Shown here piece by piece: positions 16,109-23,604 of a stretch of 64,000 bases of DNA. Location: NCBI RefSeq assembly GCF_003217775.1, contig NZ_QJVJ01000003.1, positions 1 to 64,000 of the forward strand, written 5' to 3'. The position numbers and the translations under genes are program-made. Each line of letters begins with the position of its first letter. Positions within the stretch are counted from its first letter, which is position 1. The notes beneath the pieces are model-generated. The model ran no database searches. It worked only from the letters and a program-made list of their open reading frames with translations, and was not told the DNA's origin. This DNA comes from Paenibacillus flagellatus. GTDB lineage: Bacteria; Bacillota; Bacilli; Paenibacillales; NBRC-103111.

Positions 16109-16611
16109 TCGTCGGAGTCGTATCCGATACGCATATGCCGGCACGTGCCCGCAAGCTGCCGTCCGCCCTCGTCGAAGGGCTGAAGGGAGCGGATCTCATC
16201 CTGCACGCGGGCGATTGGGTGTCGTCCGACGTCTGCGAGGAGCTGGCGCAGCTCGCGCCGATCGAGGGCGTGTACGGCAACGGCGACGGCGGGGACATCG
16301 TGAGTCGGTTCGGCGCTCGAAAAACGCTCGATCTCGACGGTGTCCGGGTCGGACTCGTGCACGGCCATGAAGGCCCGGGTCGCACGACGCCGGAGCGGGC
16401 GCTGTTCGCCTTCCGCGAGGAGCTGCCGCCCGACGTGATCGTTTTCGGCCACTCGCACGTTCCGCTGCTTGAGCAGGTCGGGGGCACGACGCTGTTCAAC
16501 CCGGGCTCGCCCACGGACAAGAGGCGGCAGCCGCTCTATTCGTACGGTATTCTCACGATTCGGGGCGGGACGTTTACGGCCGAGCATCGTTTTTTTGCCG
16601 ATCGCGACTAA
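16105..16611 (+). CDS. YfcE/MJ0936-type metallophosphoesterase
   Basis: A 168-residue calcineurin-like phosphodiesterase. All metal-binding motifs are present in order: VSDTHMP (D, H), HAGDW (D), VYGNGDG (N), GLVHGHE (H), and VIVFGHSHVP (H-x-H), ending with FNPGSPT. Family members hydrolyse phosphodiesters with manganese; the cellular substrate is unknown. It overlaps mug by 4 nt and precedes a PP2C-like gene. Confidence 0.9.
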   Translation: MIVGVVSDTHMPARARKLPSALVEGLKGADLILHAGDWVSSDVCEELAQLAPIEGVYGNGDGGDIVSRFGARKTLDLDGVRVGLVHGHEGPGRTTPERALFAFREELPPDVIVFGHSHVPLLEQVGGTTLFNPGSPTDKRRQPLYSYGILTIRGGTFTAEHRFFADRD

Positions 16612-16646
16612 AGCGAATTCCGCTGGCGGAAGGAGAAGAAGCAAGC

Positions 16647-17465
16647 ATGCCTATGCAAATCCGACATTATTCGAAGCCGAGTCCGCAAAAAAGCGAAGGG
16701 GAAGACGCGCTGGCGCTTAACCCGCACCGCGGCTTCTACGGCGTCATGGACGGCGTGACTCCGATCGCCGACTATCGGGACGCGAACGGCCATAACGGCG
16801 CCTATTTGGCTTCGAATATCTTGAAAGCGTACTTGGAACGACCGGACGGCTCCGGAAGCTTGCTCGAGGAGGTGCGGGCGGCCAATCGGGCTTTGCGGGA
16901 GGCGATGGTCGATGCGGGGATCGATTTGTCGCGGAAGCACGAGCTGTGGGCGTCATGTCTTGCGGTCGCGCACGTGACGGAGGAAGGCGTTCGCTTCGCC
17001 CAAACCGGCGATTGCATGATCGTGGCGAAGTTCGCCGACGGGAGCGTGCGCGTTTTGACCGAAAACCGGGTGAACGGCGTCAGCGCCAGGGCGAAGGCGA
17101 AGCGCGCGGCCGACCGTGAACGAGGGCTGCCCGTCGAGGACGAGAGCCATTACGAGGAGCTGTACAACGTGCTCGCGTACAATCGGTCCGTCATGGCGAA
17201 CACGCCGGAAGGCTACGGCGTCGCGAACGGCACGGAGGAGGCGGCCGAGCATATCCGCGCCGGCTTCGTCCAGGCGTCGGAGCAGCCGACCGATCTGCTG
17301 CTCGTTTCGGACGGGATGTTCCATCCCGGCGTTCCGCTCGAGACGACGTTGGAACAAATCGTGCAGGAAGGCTTCGAAACGTATGTGGAGCGGGTGGAAG
17401 CGGCCGAACGGGAGCGGGGGATGCGACCGGACGACCGATCCGCCGTTCTGCTGCAATGGCGCTAG
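16647..17465 (+). CDS. PP2C-like protein phosphatase
   Basis: A 272-residue protein with a recognisable, compact PPM/PP2C fold. It has GFYGVMDGVTP (metal Asp-Gly), FAQTGDCMIV, LLLVSDGMFHPG and the C-terminal metal motif RPDDRSAVLL. The first Asp motif normally reads DG near an upstream ED (EGEDALAL here), which is also present. It probably dephosphorylates Ser/Thr residues, though the substrate is unknown. AAGGAGAAG lies 10-15 nt before ATG 16647. It may be co-transcribed with the phosphoesterase and the small gene downstream. Confidence 0.8.
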   Translation: MPMQIRHYSKPSPQKSEGEDALALNPHRGFYGVMDGVTPIADYRDANGHNGAYLASNILKAYLERPDGSGSLLEEVRAANRALREAMVDAGIDLSRKHELWASCLAVAHVTEEGVRFAQTGDCMIVAKFADGSVRVLTENRVNGVSARAKAKRAADRERGLPVEDESHYEELYNVLAYNRSVMANTPEGYGVANGTEEAAEHIRAGFVQASEQPTDLLLVSDGMFHPGVPLETTLEQIVQEGFETYVERVEAAERERGMRPDDRSAVLLQWR

Positions 17466-17563
17466 CCGACGAACCCGGCCACACATCGGCAATCGCGCAT
17501 CTCGCGCATCTCGCGCGTCGGCAACGCCATTCGCATACGAACACGGCAGAGGAGGGCATCGAC

Positions 17564-17962
17564 GTGAATCCCGATTTCATCAAACTGAAGCCGCTGGAAG
17601 GCGAATTGAAGCTGTCGCATAAAAAGCCGCATTTCGGCATTACCGTCTCGACGAAGGAAGTCGTGCTGCATAAGCCGCATGTGAACTACTACTTGAATTT
17701 GGAAGATATCGTCAGCATTACGCCGTTCGAGACGAAGCCGTCCCCGCAAGTCCGGCTCGTCAGCAGGCAGACCGCCAGCCACGAGGTCGTCCAAGCGGGG
17801 GACGGGACGCCGCATTACAACGTATTCGTGAAAAAAGCGACGCTCCATAACCGGAGCGGACTGTTCTCGCTCGGCGCGATGCGCTTCGTCATCCCGATCC
17901 ATCACGAGCTGATGAACATGATCGGACTGCTCGGCCGATGGGACGTGGCGCTTGACATGTAG
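17564..17962 (+). CDS. Conserved-looking protein of unknown function
   Basis: A 132-residue protein that I do not recognise. It has no signal peptide or membrane segment and appears beta-rich (LKPLEGELKLSHKKPHFGIT, YYLNLEDIVSITPFE, FSLGAMRFVIPIHHEL), resembling a PH-like or small regulatory fold; that is only an impression. Start GTG 17564 follows GAGGAGGG; a longer frame from 17456 overlaps the PP2C gene and includes a low-complexity stretch made of CATCTCGCG repeats near 17498-17518. It ends 6 nt from the convergent yiaK-like gene. Confidence 0.65.
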   Translation: MNPDFIKLKPLEGELKLSHKKPHFGITVSTKEVVLHKPHVNYYLNLEDIVSITPFETKPSPQVRLVSRQTASHEVVQAGDGTPHYNVFVKKATLHNRSGLFSLGAMRFVIPIHHELMNMIGLLGRWDVALDM

Positions 17963-17968
17963 GCCGCG

Positions 17969-18979
17969 TCAGTCGGCGTCCAGCTCCAGCACGCGCCGCC
18001 AAATCGCCGGGTCGACGGGGATGCCTTCGCGCAAGTTGCGCTCGCGGATGCGAACCGTTCCTTCCCCCGGGTACCGCGGTTGGCCGCCATGCTCGTCCGG
18101 CGCCGCGGCGTGCAGATCGTCGATCATCGCGTTCACCTTGTCGCGCAGCGCCTCTTGATCGGGAAGACGGGCCGCGTCGATGGCGATGAACACCTGCGAC
18201 AAATCGCGTTCGACGCCGAGACGCCCCATATCCATCGCGGCGTTGCCGCCGGACAGCATCGTGACGATGAGATCGAGCGCGAACGACAAGCCGGAGCCTT
18301 TCCAGAAGCCGATCGGCATCGCCCGTCTCGTCTCGAGTATGGCCGCCGCGTCGCGCGTCGGATTGCCGTCGCGGTCGAAGCCGCCGTCCACGGTGAGCGG
18401 CTCGCCGCTTTGCGCGTGGATGCCCATTTTCCCGTACGAGAATTGGGACATGGCGACATCGAGCACGATCGGACCTTCCGGCCGCGGGACGGCGAACACG
18501 ATCGGGTTGTTGCCGAGCTTGTTCTCCATGGAGCCCCACGGCGGCATGTTCGGAATCGTATTCGTCCAGCATAGGCCGATGCAGCCCTGCTCGGCGGCTT
18601 GCCAGCCATAGCTGCCCGCGCGCATCCAATGGTTCGTGTTGCGGATGGCGACGCAGCCTACGCCGTGCAGCTTGGCCAGCTCGATCGCGCGCCCCATCGA
18701 GAAGTGGGCATTCAAGTTGCCCGGGCCGGAACGGCCGTCCCATCGCTCCAGCACGCCCAGCCGTTCCAGCGCTACCGGCTCCGCCGCGGCTTGGACGTAC
18801 CCTTTGCGAATATACTCGATAAAGAGAGGAAACCGGTTCAGGCCGTGGGAATAGACGCCGTCCCGGCTCGCTTCCGCGAACAGCCGGGCGCACAGCTCCG
18901 CCCGATCCGGCGTAAAGCCGTTCCGCATCAGCACGGACCGGAACCGGCCGGCCATTTCTTCGTACATCACTCGCACCAT
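17969..18979 (-). CDS. yiaK: YiaK-like malate/L-lactate dehydrogenase family oxidoreductase
   Basis: A 336-residue NAD(P)-dependent oxidoreductase of the LDH2/MDG2 family. Diagnostic motifs are SHGLNRFPLFIEYI (catalytic His), RNTNHWMRAGSYGWQAAEQG, and CWTNTIPNMPPWGSMENKLG, followed by PEGPIVLDVAMSQFSYGK. The RNTNHWMR block is shared with E. coli YiaK (2,3-diketo-L-gulonate reductase), so a keto-sugar-acid substrate is likely. ATG 18979 follows AAAGGAG. It is divergent from the SDR gene across about 130 bp. Confidence 0.82.
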   Translation of the reverse strand: MVRVMYEEMAGRFRSVLMRNGFTPDRAELCARLFAEASRDGVYSHGLNRFPLFIEYIRKGYVQAAAEPVALERLGVLERWDGRSGPGNLNAHFSMGRAIELAKLHGVGCVAIRNTNHWMRAGSYGWQAAEQGCIGLCWTNTIPNMPPWGSMENKLGNNPIVFAVPRPEGPIVLDVAMSQFSYGKMGIHAQSGEPLTVDGGFDRDGNPTRDAAAILETRRAMPIGFWKGSGLSFALDLIVTMLSGGNAAMDMGRLGVERDLSQVFIAIDAARLPDQEALRDKVNAMIDDLHAAAPDEHGGQPRYPGEGTVRIRERNLREGIPVDPAIWRRVLELDAD

Positions 18980-19110
18980 GCTCAACTCCTTTGGGTATTC
19001 GTCGCGACGATCACGCGAAAAATAAAGGTGCCGCTATCGACCAGTATAGCAAAACGGCGGCGCCGCGTCTGCGGATCGAGTCATTTTGAAAGGAAAGGAA
19101 AGGGATTCGG

Positions 19111-19857
19111 ATGAGCCCGATGAAACAAGTGGCGGTTGTGACCGGCGCCGGCAGCGGGATCGGCAAAGCGGTATCGGCGGATTTCGCGGCACGAGGTTAC
19201 GGCGTCGTCGTAGCCGAGCTGGACGCGGAAGCGGGCGAGCGGCAGGCGGCCGCCATCCGGGAAGCCGGCGGCTCGGCGATTTTCGTGCGGACGGACGTCC
19301 GCCGCGAGCCGGACGTCGTCCGGCTGATGGAGGCGGCCGTCGAAGCGTACGGCACGATCGACGTGCTGATCAACAACGCCGGCGTCTCGCGCTGGAAGCC
19401 GGTTTACGAGCTGACGGCGGACGAGTGGGACGACGTGCTGGGCACGAATTTGCGCGGCTCGTTCCTATGCGCACGAGAGGCGGCGAAGGTGATGCGGCGC
19501 GGCGGCGGAGGGGCGATCATCCAAATCGCCTCCACGCGGGCGATGATGTCCGAGCCGCATTCGGAGGCGTACGCCGCGTCCAAGGGCGGGATCGTCGCGC
19601 TGACGCACGCGCTTGCCGTCTCGCTCGGACCGGACGGGATCCGGGTCAACTGCATCAGTCCGGGCTGGATCGAGACGGGCGACTACGAGGCGCTTCGCGA
19701 CGTCGATCACCGCCAACACCCGGCGGGACGCGTCGGCACGCCGGAGGACGTCGTACGGGCGTGCCGATATTTCGCCGATCCCGGCAACGATTTCGTGACC
19801 GGCACGAATTTGGCGATCGACGGCGGCATGACCCGGAAAATGATATACGAGCCGTGA
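19111..19857 (+). CDS. Short-chain dehydrogenase/reductase
   Basis: A 248-residue classical SDR. The N-terminal nucleotide-binding motif TGAGSGIG, NNAG, the catalytic Ser in QIASTRAMMS, and YAASKGG (Y-x3-K) are in register, and the C terminus TNLAIDGGMTRKM is typical of the glucose 1-dehydrogenase/FabG-like subgroup. The substrate is unknown; neighbouring sugar-acid dehydrogenase YiaK suggests sugar or polyol metabolism. It starts an operon-like run with the GNAT and MFS genes. Confidence 0.88.
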   Translation: MSPMKQVAVVTGAGSGIGKAVSADFAARGYGVVVAELDAEAGERQAAAIREAGGSAIFVRTDVRREPDVVRLMEAAVEAYGTIDVLINNAGVSRWKPVYELTADEWDDVLGTNLRGSFLCAREAAKVMRRGGGGAIIQIASTRAMMSEPHSEAYAASKGGIVALTHALAVSLGPDGIRVNCISPGWIETGDYEALRDVDHRQHPAGRVGTPEDVVRACRYFADPGNDFVTGTNLAIDGGMTRKMIYEP

Positions 19858-19874
19858 AGGGAGAGCGATAGTTG

Positions 19875-20504
19875 ATGAGCGACCGCGCGCAGCACCAGCC
19901 GAACGGAGCCGACGGGGCGGCCGGTTCGGGCGAACCGGAAGTGACGGCCGATACGAAGTACGTGGAGCTGTTCATGATCCGCCCGCATTTCCGCGATATT
20001 CCGCAGCCGGCTTGGCCCGACGGGTACGCGATCCGGCGTTTTCGGGCGGGCGACGAGCGCCATTGGGCGCGAATCGAGCAGGCGGCCGGCGAATTCAAGA
20101 CGACGGACGACGCGCTGCGGAGGTTCCGGGACGAGTTCGGCCCCCACGTCGCCGAGATGGAGCGGCGCTGCCTGTTCGTCGTCGATCGGGACGGCGTGCC
20201 GGTCGGTACGACGACCGCATGGTACGGCCAATGGGACGGGGCGACGGCCGGCCGCATTCATTGGGTGGCCGTCGTGCCGGACCATCAAGGCCGGAAGCTG
20301 GCGAAGCCGCTGCTGGCGCAGGCGCTTCGGACGCTGGCCGAGGAAGGCCACGACCGGGCGTACTTGACGACGCAGACGACGAGCTGGAAGGCGGTCGGCC
20401 TGTATTTGAACTACGGCTTCGAGCCGGCGGTTCGCAAACCCGCCTGCGCCGAAGGTTGGGCGCTTGCCGGGAAAGCGCTGAACCGGACCATTCCGCTCGA
20501 GTAG
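19875..20504 (+). CDS. GNAT-family N-acetyltransferase
   Basis: A 209-residue protein with a single GNAT domain in the C-terminal two thirds. The acetyl-CoA site is IHWVAVVPDHQGRKLAKPLL (V-x3-Q-x-x-G/K-type motif A), followed by AYLTTQTTSWKAVGLYLNYGF (motif B), where the repeated Thr and the Y-x-N-x-G-F ending are typical. The first 50 residues are variable and hydrophilic. Substrate unknown. ATG 19875 is preferred over TTG 19872 after AAGGGAGAG. It lies between the SDR and MFS genes. Confidence 0.85.
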   Translation: MSDRAQHQPNGADGAAGSGEPEVTADTKYVELFMIRPHFRDIPQPAWPDGYAIRRFRAGDERHWARIEQAAGEFKTTDDALRRFRDEFGPHVAEMERRCLFVVDRDGVPVGTTTAWYGQWDGATAGRIHWVAVVPDHQGRKLAKPLLAQALRTLAEEGHDRAYLTTQTTSWKAVGLYLNYGFEPAVRKPACAEGWALAGKALNRTIPLE

Positions 20505-20535
20505 ACGAACCGACTAACGGATAACGGGGTGTAAC

Positions 20536-21873
20536 ATGAGAAGCAGATGGTTCGTCATGACCAGCATCGTGCTGGCCGTCTTGATTTCTTCGATCGATTC
20601 TACGATTACGAATACGACGGTGCCGCACATCGTCAAAGAGTTGGGCGGCTTCGAGCTGTACGCCTGGAGCTTCGTCGCCTACATGATTACGTCCACCGTG
20701 CTGACGCCGATCGCCGGACGGCTGTCCGACATGTACGGGCGAAAAAAAGTTTTCGCCGCCGGCATGATCGTGTTCCTGATCGGCTCGCTGCTGTGCGGCA
20801 GCGCGAACACGATGATTCAGCTCGTTCTGTTCCGCGCCGTCCAAGGCATCGGGGCGGGAATCATGAATCCGTTTCCGTCCATTATCGCGGGCGACTTGTT
20901 CCCGGTGGAGAAGCGGGGAACGGTGCAGGCGCTGTTCTCGGGCATGTGGGGCATATCCGCGGTGCTCGCGCCCCTGCTCGGCGCGGTGTTCGTCGAGTTC
21001 GCGAGCTGGCGCTGGATTTTTTACGTCAACGTCCCGGTCTGCATCGCGGCGATTCTATTGCTGATCCCGTACAAGGAAACGTATGTGCCGAAGCGAGCCT
21101 CCGTCGATGTGGCGGGAGCGGTGCTGTTCACCGCGTCGATCAGCCTGCTGCTGCTGCTCACCGTCGTGGACAAAGGCGTCGTCGTCTACGCCTTGGCCGG
21201 CGTGGCGCTGCTTGCGGCTTTCATCGCATACGAGCGAAAGCACCGTTCTCCGCTCATCCCGCTCGGCTTGTTCCGCAAACGGAATGTGACGTGGATGATC
21301 GCCAACACGTTTATCGCGTGCGCTTCGCTGTTCGGCACGTCCAGCTACATCCCGCTGTTCATGCAGGAGGTTCGCGGACACGAGCTGTTCGTGAGCGGGC
21401 TGCCGCTGCTCGGACAGGCGATCGGGTGGATGTTCGTCTCGGTGCCGGCCGGCAAATGGGTCGTCAAGTACGGCTATCGCAGACTGCTCGTCATCGGCAA
21501 CGCGCTGCTGATCGGCTGCGGCGTCATGGCCGTCCTGCTGAACGCGGGAAGCGGGTTTGTCTACGTGTTCACGCTGATGTTCGTCCAAGGATTGGCCTAC
21601 GGCCTCATCTTCACGGTGACGACGATCGGCGCGCAAGAGCTGGTCGGCCAGCATCAGCGGGGAATCTCCACGTCGATGCAGTTTTTCGCCCGCAACATCG
21701 GAACGGCGGTAGGGACGACGATCATGGGCGCTTACTTGACGCGTGCGCCGGATACGATGACCGGCATGCATCATTTGCTGCTGTACGGCTTCTGGACGTC
21801 GCTCGCCGCATTCGCCGCCGGCTTGTTCATCCAAACCGCCCGCGCGGCGCAAACGGAAGAACGGCCGGCTTGA
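20536..21873 (+). CDS. MFS multidrug-type efflux transporter
   Basis: A 445-residue major-facilitator transporter with about 12-14 predicted membrane helices. It carries DSTITNTTVPHI in helix 1 (a drug:H+ antiporter signature), motif A GRLSDMYGRKKVF between helices 2 and 3, RAVQGIGAGIMNPFPS in helix 4, and a helix-5 region GISAVLAPLLGAVF of the antiporter-motif type. This fits the EmrB/QacA-like group. Substrate unknown. Confidence 0.88.
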   Translation: MRSRWFVMTSIVLAVLISSIDSTITNTTVPHIVKELGGFELYAWSFVAYMITSTVLTPIAGRLSDMYGRKKVFAAGMIVFLIGSLLCGSANTMIQLVLFRAVQGIGAGIMNPFPSIIAGDLFPVEKRGTVQALFSGMWGISAVLAPLLGAVFVEFASWRWIFYVNVPVCIAAILLLIPYKETYVPKRASVDVAGAVLFTASISLLLLLTVVDKGVVVYALAGVALLAAFIAYERKHRSPLIPLGLFRKRNVTWMIANTFIACASLFGTSSYIPLFMQEVRGHELFVSGLPLLGQAIGWMFVSVPAGKWVVKYGYRRLLVIGNALLIGCGVMAVLLNAGSGFVYVFTLMFVQGLAYGLIFTVTTIGAQELVGQHQRGISTSMQFFARNIGTAVGTTIMGAYLTRAPDTMTGMHHLLLYGFWTSLAAFAAGLFIQTARAAQTEERPA

Positions 21874-21932
21874 TCGCGAAAGGCCGCGGTACAAATCGGA
21901 TAGCGGGAAATTAGGAAGGAGGGGACGATCGG

Positions 21933-22655
21933 ATGAACGACCGGTTGGGCGGGAAACGAAGAAGGCTTCCGTTTGTCCTATCGGCGCTGGCGGCAATCGC
22001 CCTCACGGCGACAGCCTGTGCGCAAGTCATCGTCGATTGGGTCGACTTCGTCCGGTTGGACGGACGAACGTACGAAGCGCAGTGGGAGGCGGTCGTCGCC
22101 GATCCGTCCCGCATCGGCCAGGAGGTCGGCAGCGTCAAGCACATGCTGAACGGGAACGTCAAGCGGGCGAATTACAAGTCGAAGGACGGAGACGCCGCTT
22201 ACTTGGATAAAGGGACGAAGCTGCTGTCGCTGACCGGGGTCGATGCCGAGGCGGCGGTCGTCGTCGCGGACGGCCGTTATCCGAACGGGTACAAAGTGTA
22301 CGCGAACCGCGACGACGCCGGGATGCTCGAGCGGATACGGGCCGAGCCCGAGCCCGGAAAGACGGCGAAGGTCGATTGGATCCGCGAGGAAGGAACGTCC
22401 GTCGAGCCGTATCGGACGGTCGAGGGCGACGAGGCCGGGACGCTCGTCCGGCTGCTGGTTAGCCCCGCCGCCGAGCCCGAGCAGCGCGGCATCGGCTCCG
22501 GCGCCCAAGCCAGCTATTACTCCGCGGTCGTCTACACCGACTCGCCGTTCGCCGTCCGCATCCGAATCCGGTGTGAAACGGCGGGCTGCTACCGGCAGGA
22601 CGACCGGTCCGGCAAGCTGCCGGACGAGGTGCGGGCTTTTCTCGAGCCGAGATGA
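21933..22655 (+). CDS. Exported protein of unknown function
   Basis: A 240-residue protein with an N-terminal signal (about 13-31, FVLSALAAIALTATAC). The Cys at the end of the hydrophobic part may be a poor lipobox (TATAC). The mature part has no domain I recognise. A strong AAGGAGGGG lies before ATG 21933. It follows the MFS gene by 60 nt. Confidence 0.6.
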   Translation: MNDRLGGKRRRLPFVLSALAAIALTATACAQVIVDWVDFVRLDGRTYEAQWEAVVADPSRIGQEVGSVKHMLNGNVKRANYKSKDGDAAYLDKGTKLLSLTGVDAEAAVVVADGRYPNGYKVYANRDDAGMLERIRAEPEPGKTAKVDWIREEGTSVEPYRTVEGDEAGTLVRLLVSPAAEPEQRGIGSGAQASYYSAVVYTDSPFAVRIRIRCETAGCYRQDDRSGKLPDEVRAFLEPR

Positions 22656-22683
22656 ACGCCCGCACCGCACTTGCTTGTTTTCA

Positions 22684-23163
22684 TCAACGGTTCTTCAATA
22701 TCGATTGCGACGCCGCCCATTCCAGCAGCCGGTCGACCGGCCCCCTGCCGCCCGTCACGGCATACCAGCCTCCCCCGATCTGAGCTATCATGCTCCGTTC
22801 GGGGTTTTTGCGTTGAACCGGCACGTACAGGACGAATTCGTTATCCCCGTACCGCGCATACACGTGATCGCCGATCGATTTTGCGTCGCCGTCCGTCAGC
22901 TTGCCGGAGACGGCCAGCGTCGGCAGCACGTCGTCCATGAGCCGCTGAATGGCGGCTCGTCCGTCCGGCGTCCATTCGGCGATCGCGCGGTTCGATTGGA
23001 AGTCCGGCGTCCGGCCGACCATGCCGGCAACGATGCCGGAAGCCTCCGCTTTTTCGGCAGGATCGAGCGTCTCCGTCCGAACACCGCGATCGTCGTCGCC
23101 GCAGCCGGCGGTTATCGGCAGGAGCAGCAGGAAGCACAATAGAACCAGAATCGGATTTCGCAT
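22684..23163 (-). CDS. Putative lipoprotein of unknown function
   Basis: A 159-residue protein starting MRNPILVLLCFLLLLPITAGC, a signal peptide ending in a probable lipobox (TAGC), followed by an acidic DDDRG stretch. The mature domain is small, ends VDRLLEWAASQSILKNR and is not recognised. The ATG at 23163 is chosen because AAAGGA lies 8 nt upstream; a longer frame reaches 23391 but has no ribosome site. It is transcribed away from the island. Confidence 0.65.
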   Translation of the reverse strand: MRNPILVLLCFLLLLPITAGCGDDDRGVRTETLDPAEKAEASGIVAGMVGRTPDFQSNRAIAEWTPDGRAAIQRLMDDVLPTLAVSGKLTDGDAKSIGDHVYARYGDNEFVLYVPVQRKNPERSMIAQIGGGWYAVTGGRGPVDRLLEWAASQSILKNR

Positions 23164-23252
23164 CGACATCATCCTTTCGTCGGCTGGTCTGCAAGCCGTT
23201 TCGATCATGCAGACGGCCGGAAGGTGCGGATTGTTGCACCCGCCACGCAAAA

Positions 23253-23340
23253 GTACAAAAACGGCGAACGATAATCCAACACGAAGTGCAAAAAAAGCGG
23301 GCGATCGGATAAAGCTTTTCCGCTCGCTTCCGGCTACGAT
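23253..23340 (+). promoter_or_regulatory. Promoter module A (AraC-type, 88 bp) before beta-helix gene 1
   Basis: Half-site GTACAAAAA (23253-23261), 24 bp, half-site GTGCAAAAA (23286-23294), 40 bp, then -10 TACGAT (23335-23340). The same geometry occurs at 26019, 32530 and 50504. A TAAAG block lies where a -35 would be, and no TTGACA-like box is present, so activation is expected. This copy is the weakest at the -10. The 441-bp gap 23164-23604 holds this module, a second promoter, and no supported gene. A one-mismatch cre-like sequence lies at 23468-23482. Confidence 0.75.
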
Positions 23341-23551
23341 AACGGTATCTTCCACGAGTCGCTTCGTTCTTGCCGCCGCTCGCAAGATCACCCAGAACGC
23401 ACCCCGCCGTTTCGCTCATTCTCCTCGGAAGCTTCTTTCACCGACGTACCGTCCGGCAGCCCGAAAAATGTAACCGCTTTATCCGTCCGCACCGACGTTT
23501 CCGCTCGCGATCGATCCGGCATTTCCGTCCGCACGAGGCCCGCATCCCGGT

Positions 23552-23580
23552 ATGACGGCTTACTTCAGCCTTCATATAAT
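23552..23580 (+). promoter_or_regulatory. Second, sigma-A-like promoter of beta-helix gene 1
   Basis: ATGACG (23552-23557), 17 bp, then perfect TATAAT (23575-23580). It would start transcription near 23587, just before the ribosome site GGAGG (23593-23597). Confidence 0.5.
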
Positions 23581-23604
23581 TTGAGGTCGAATGGAGGAAC
23601 GAGG

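Noticed and set aside
17498-17518. Short tandem CATCTCGCG repeats as a possible CRISPR or functional repeat
   Set aside because: Only two to three copies of a 9-mer without spacers, in the untranslated gap before a GTG start; probably slippage.
23370-23555. 61-codon frame in the leader of beta-helix gene 1
   Set aside because: No ribosome site, Arg/Pro/His-rich composition and no similarity to other small proteins of the window.
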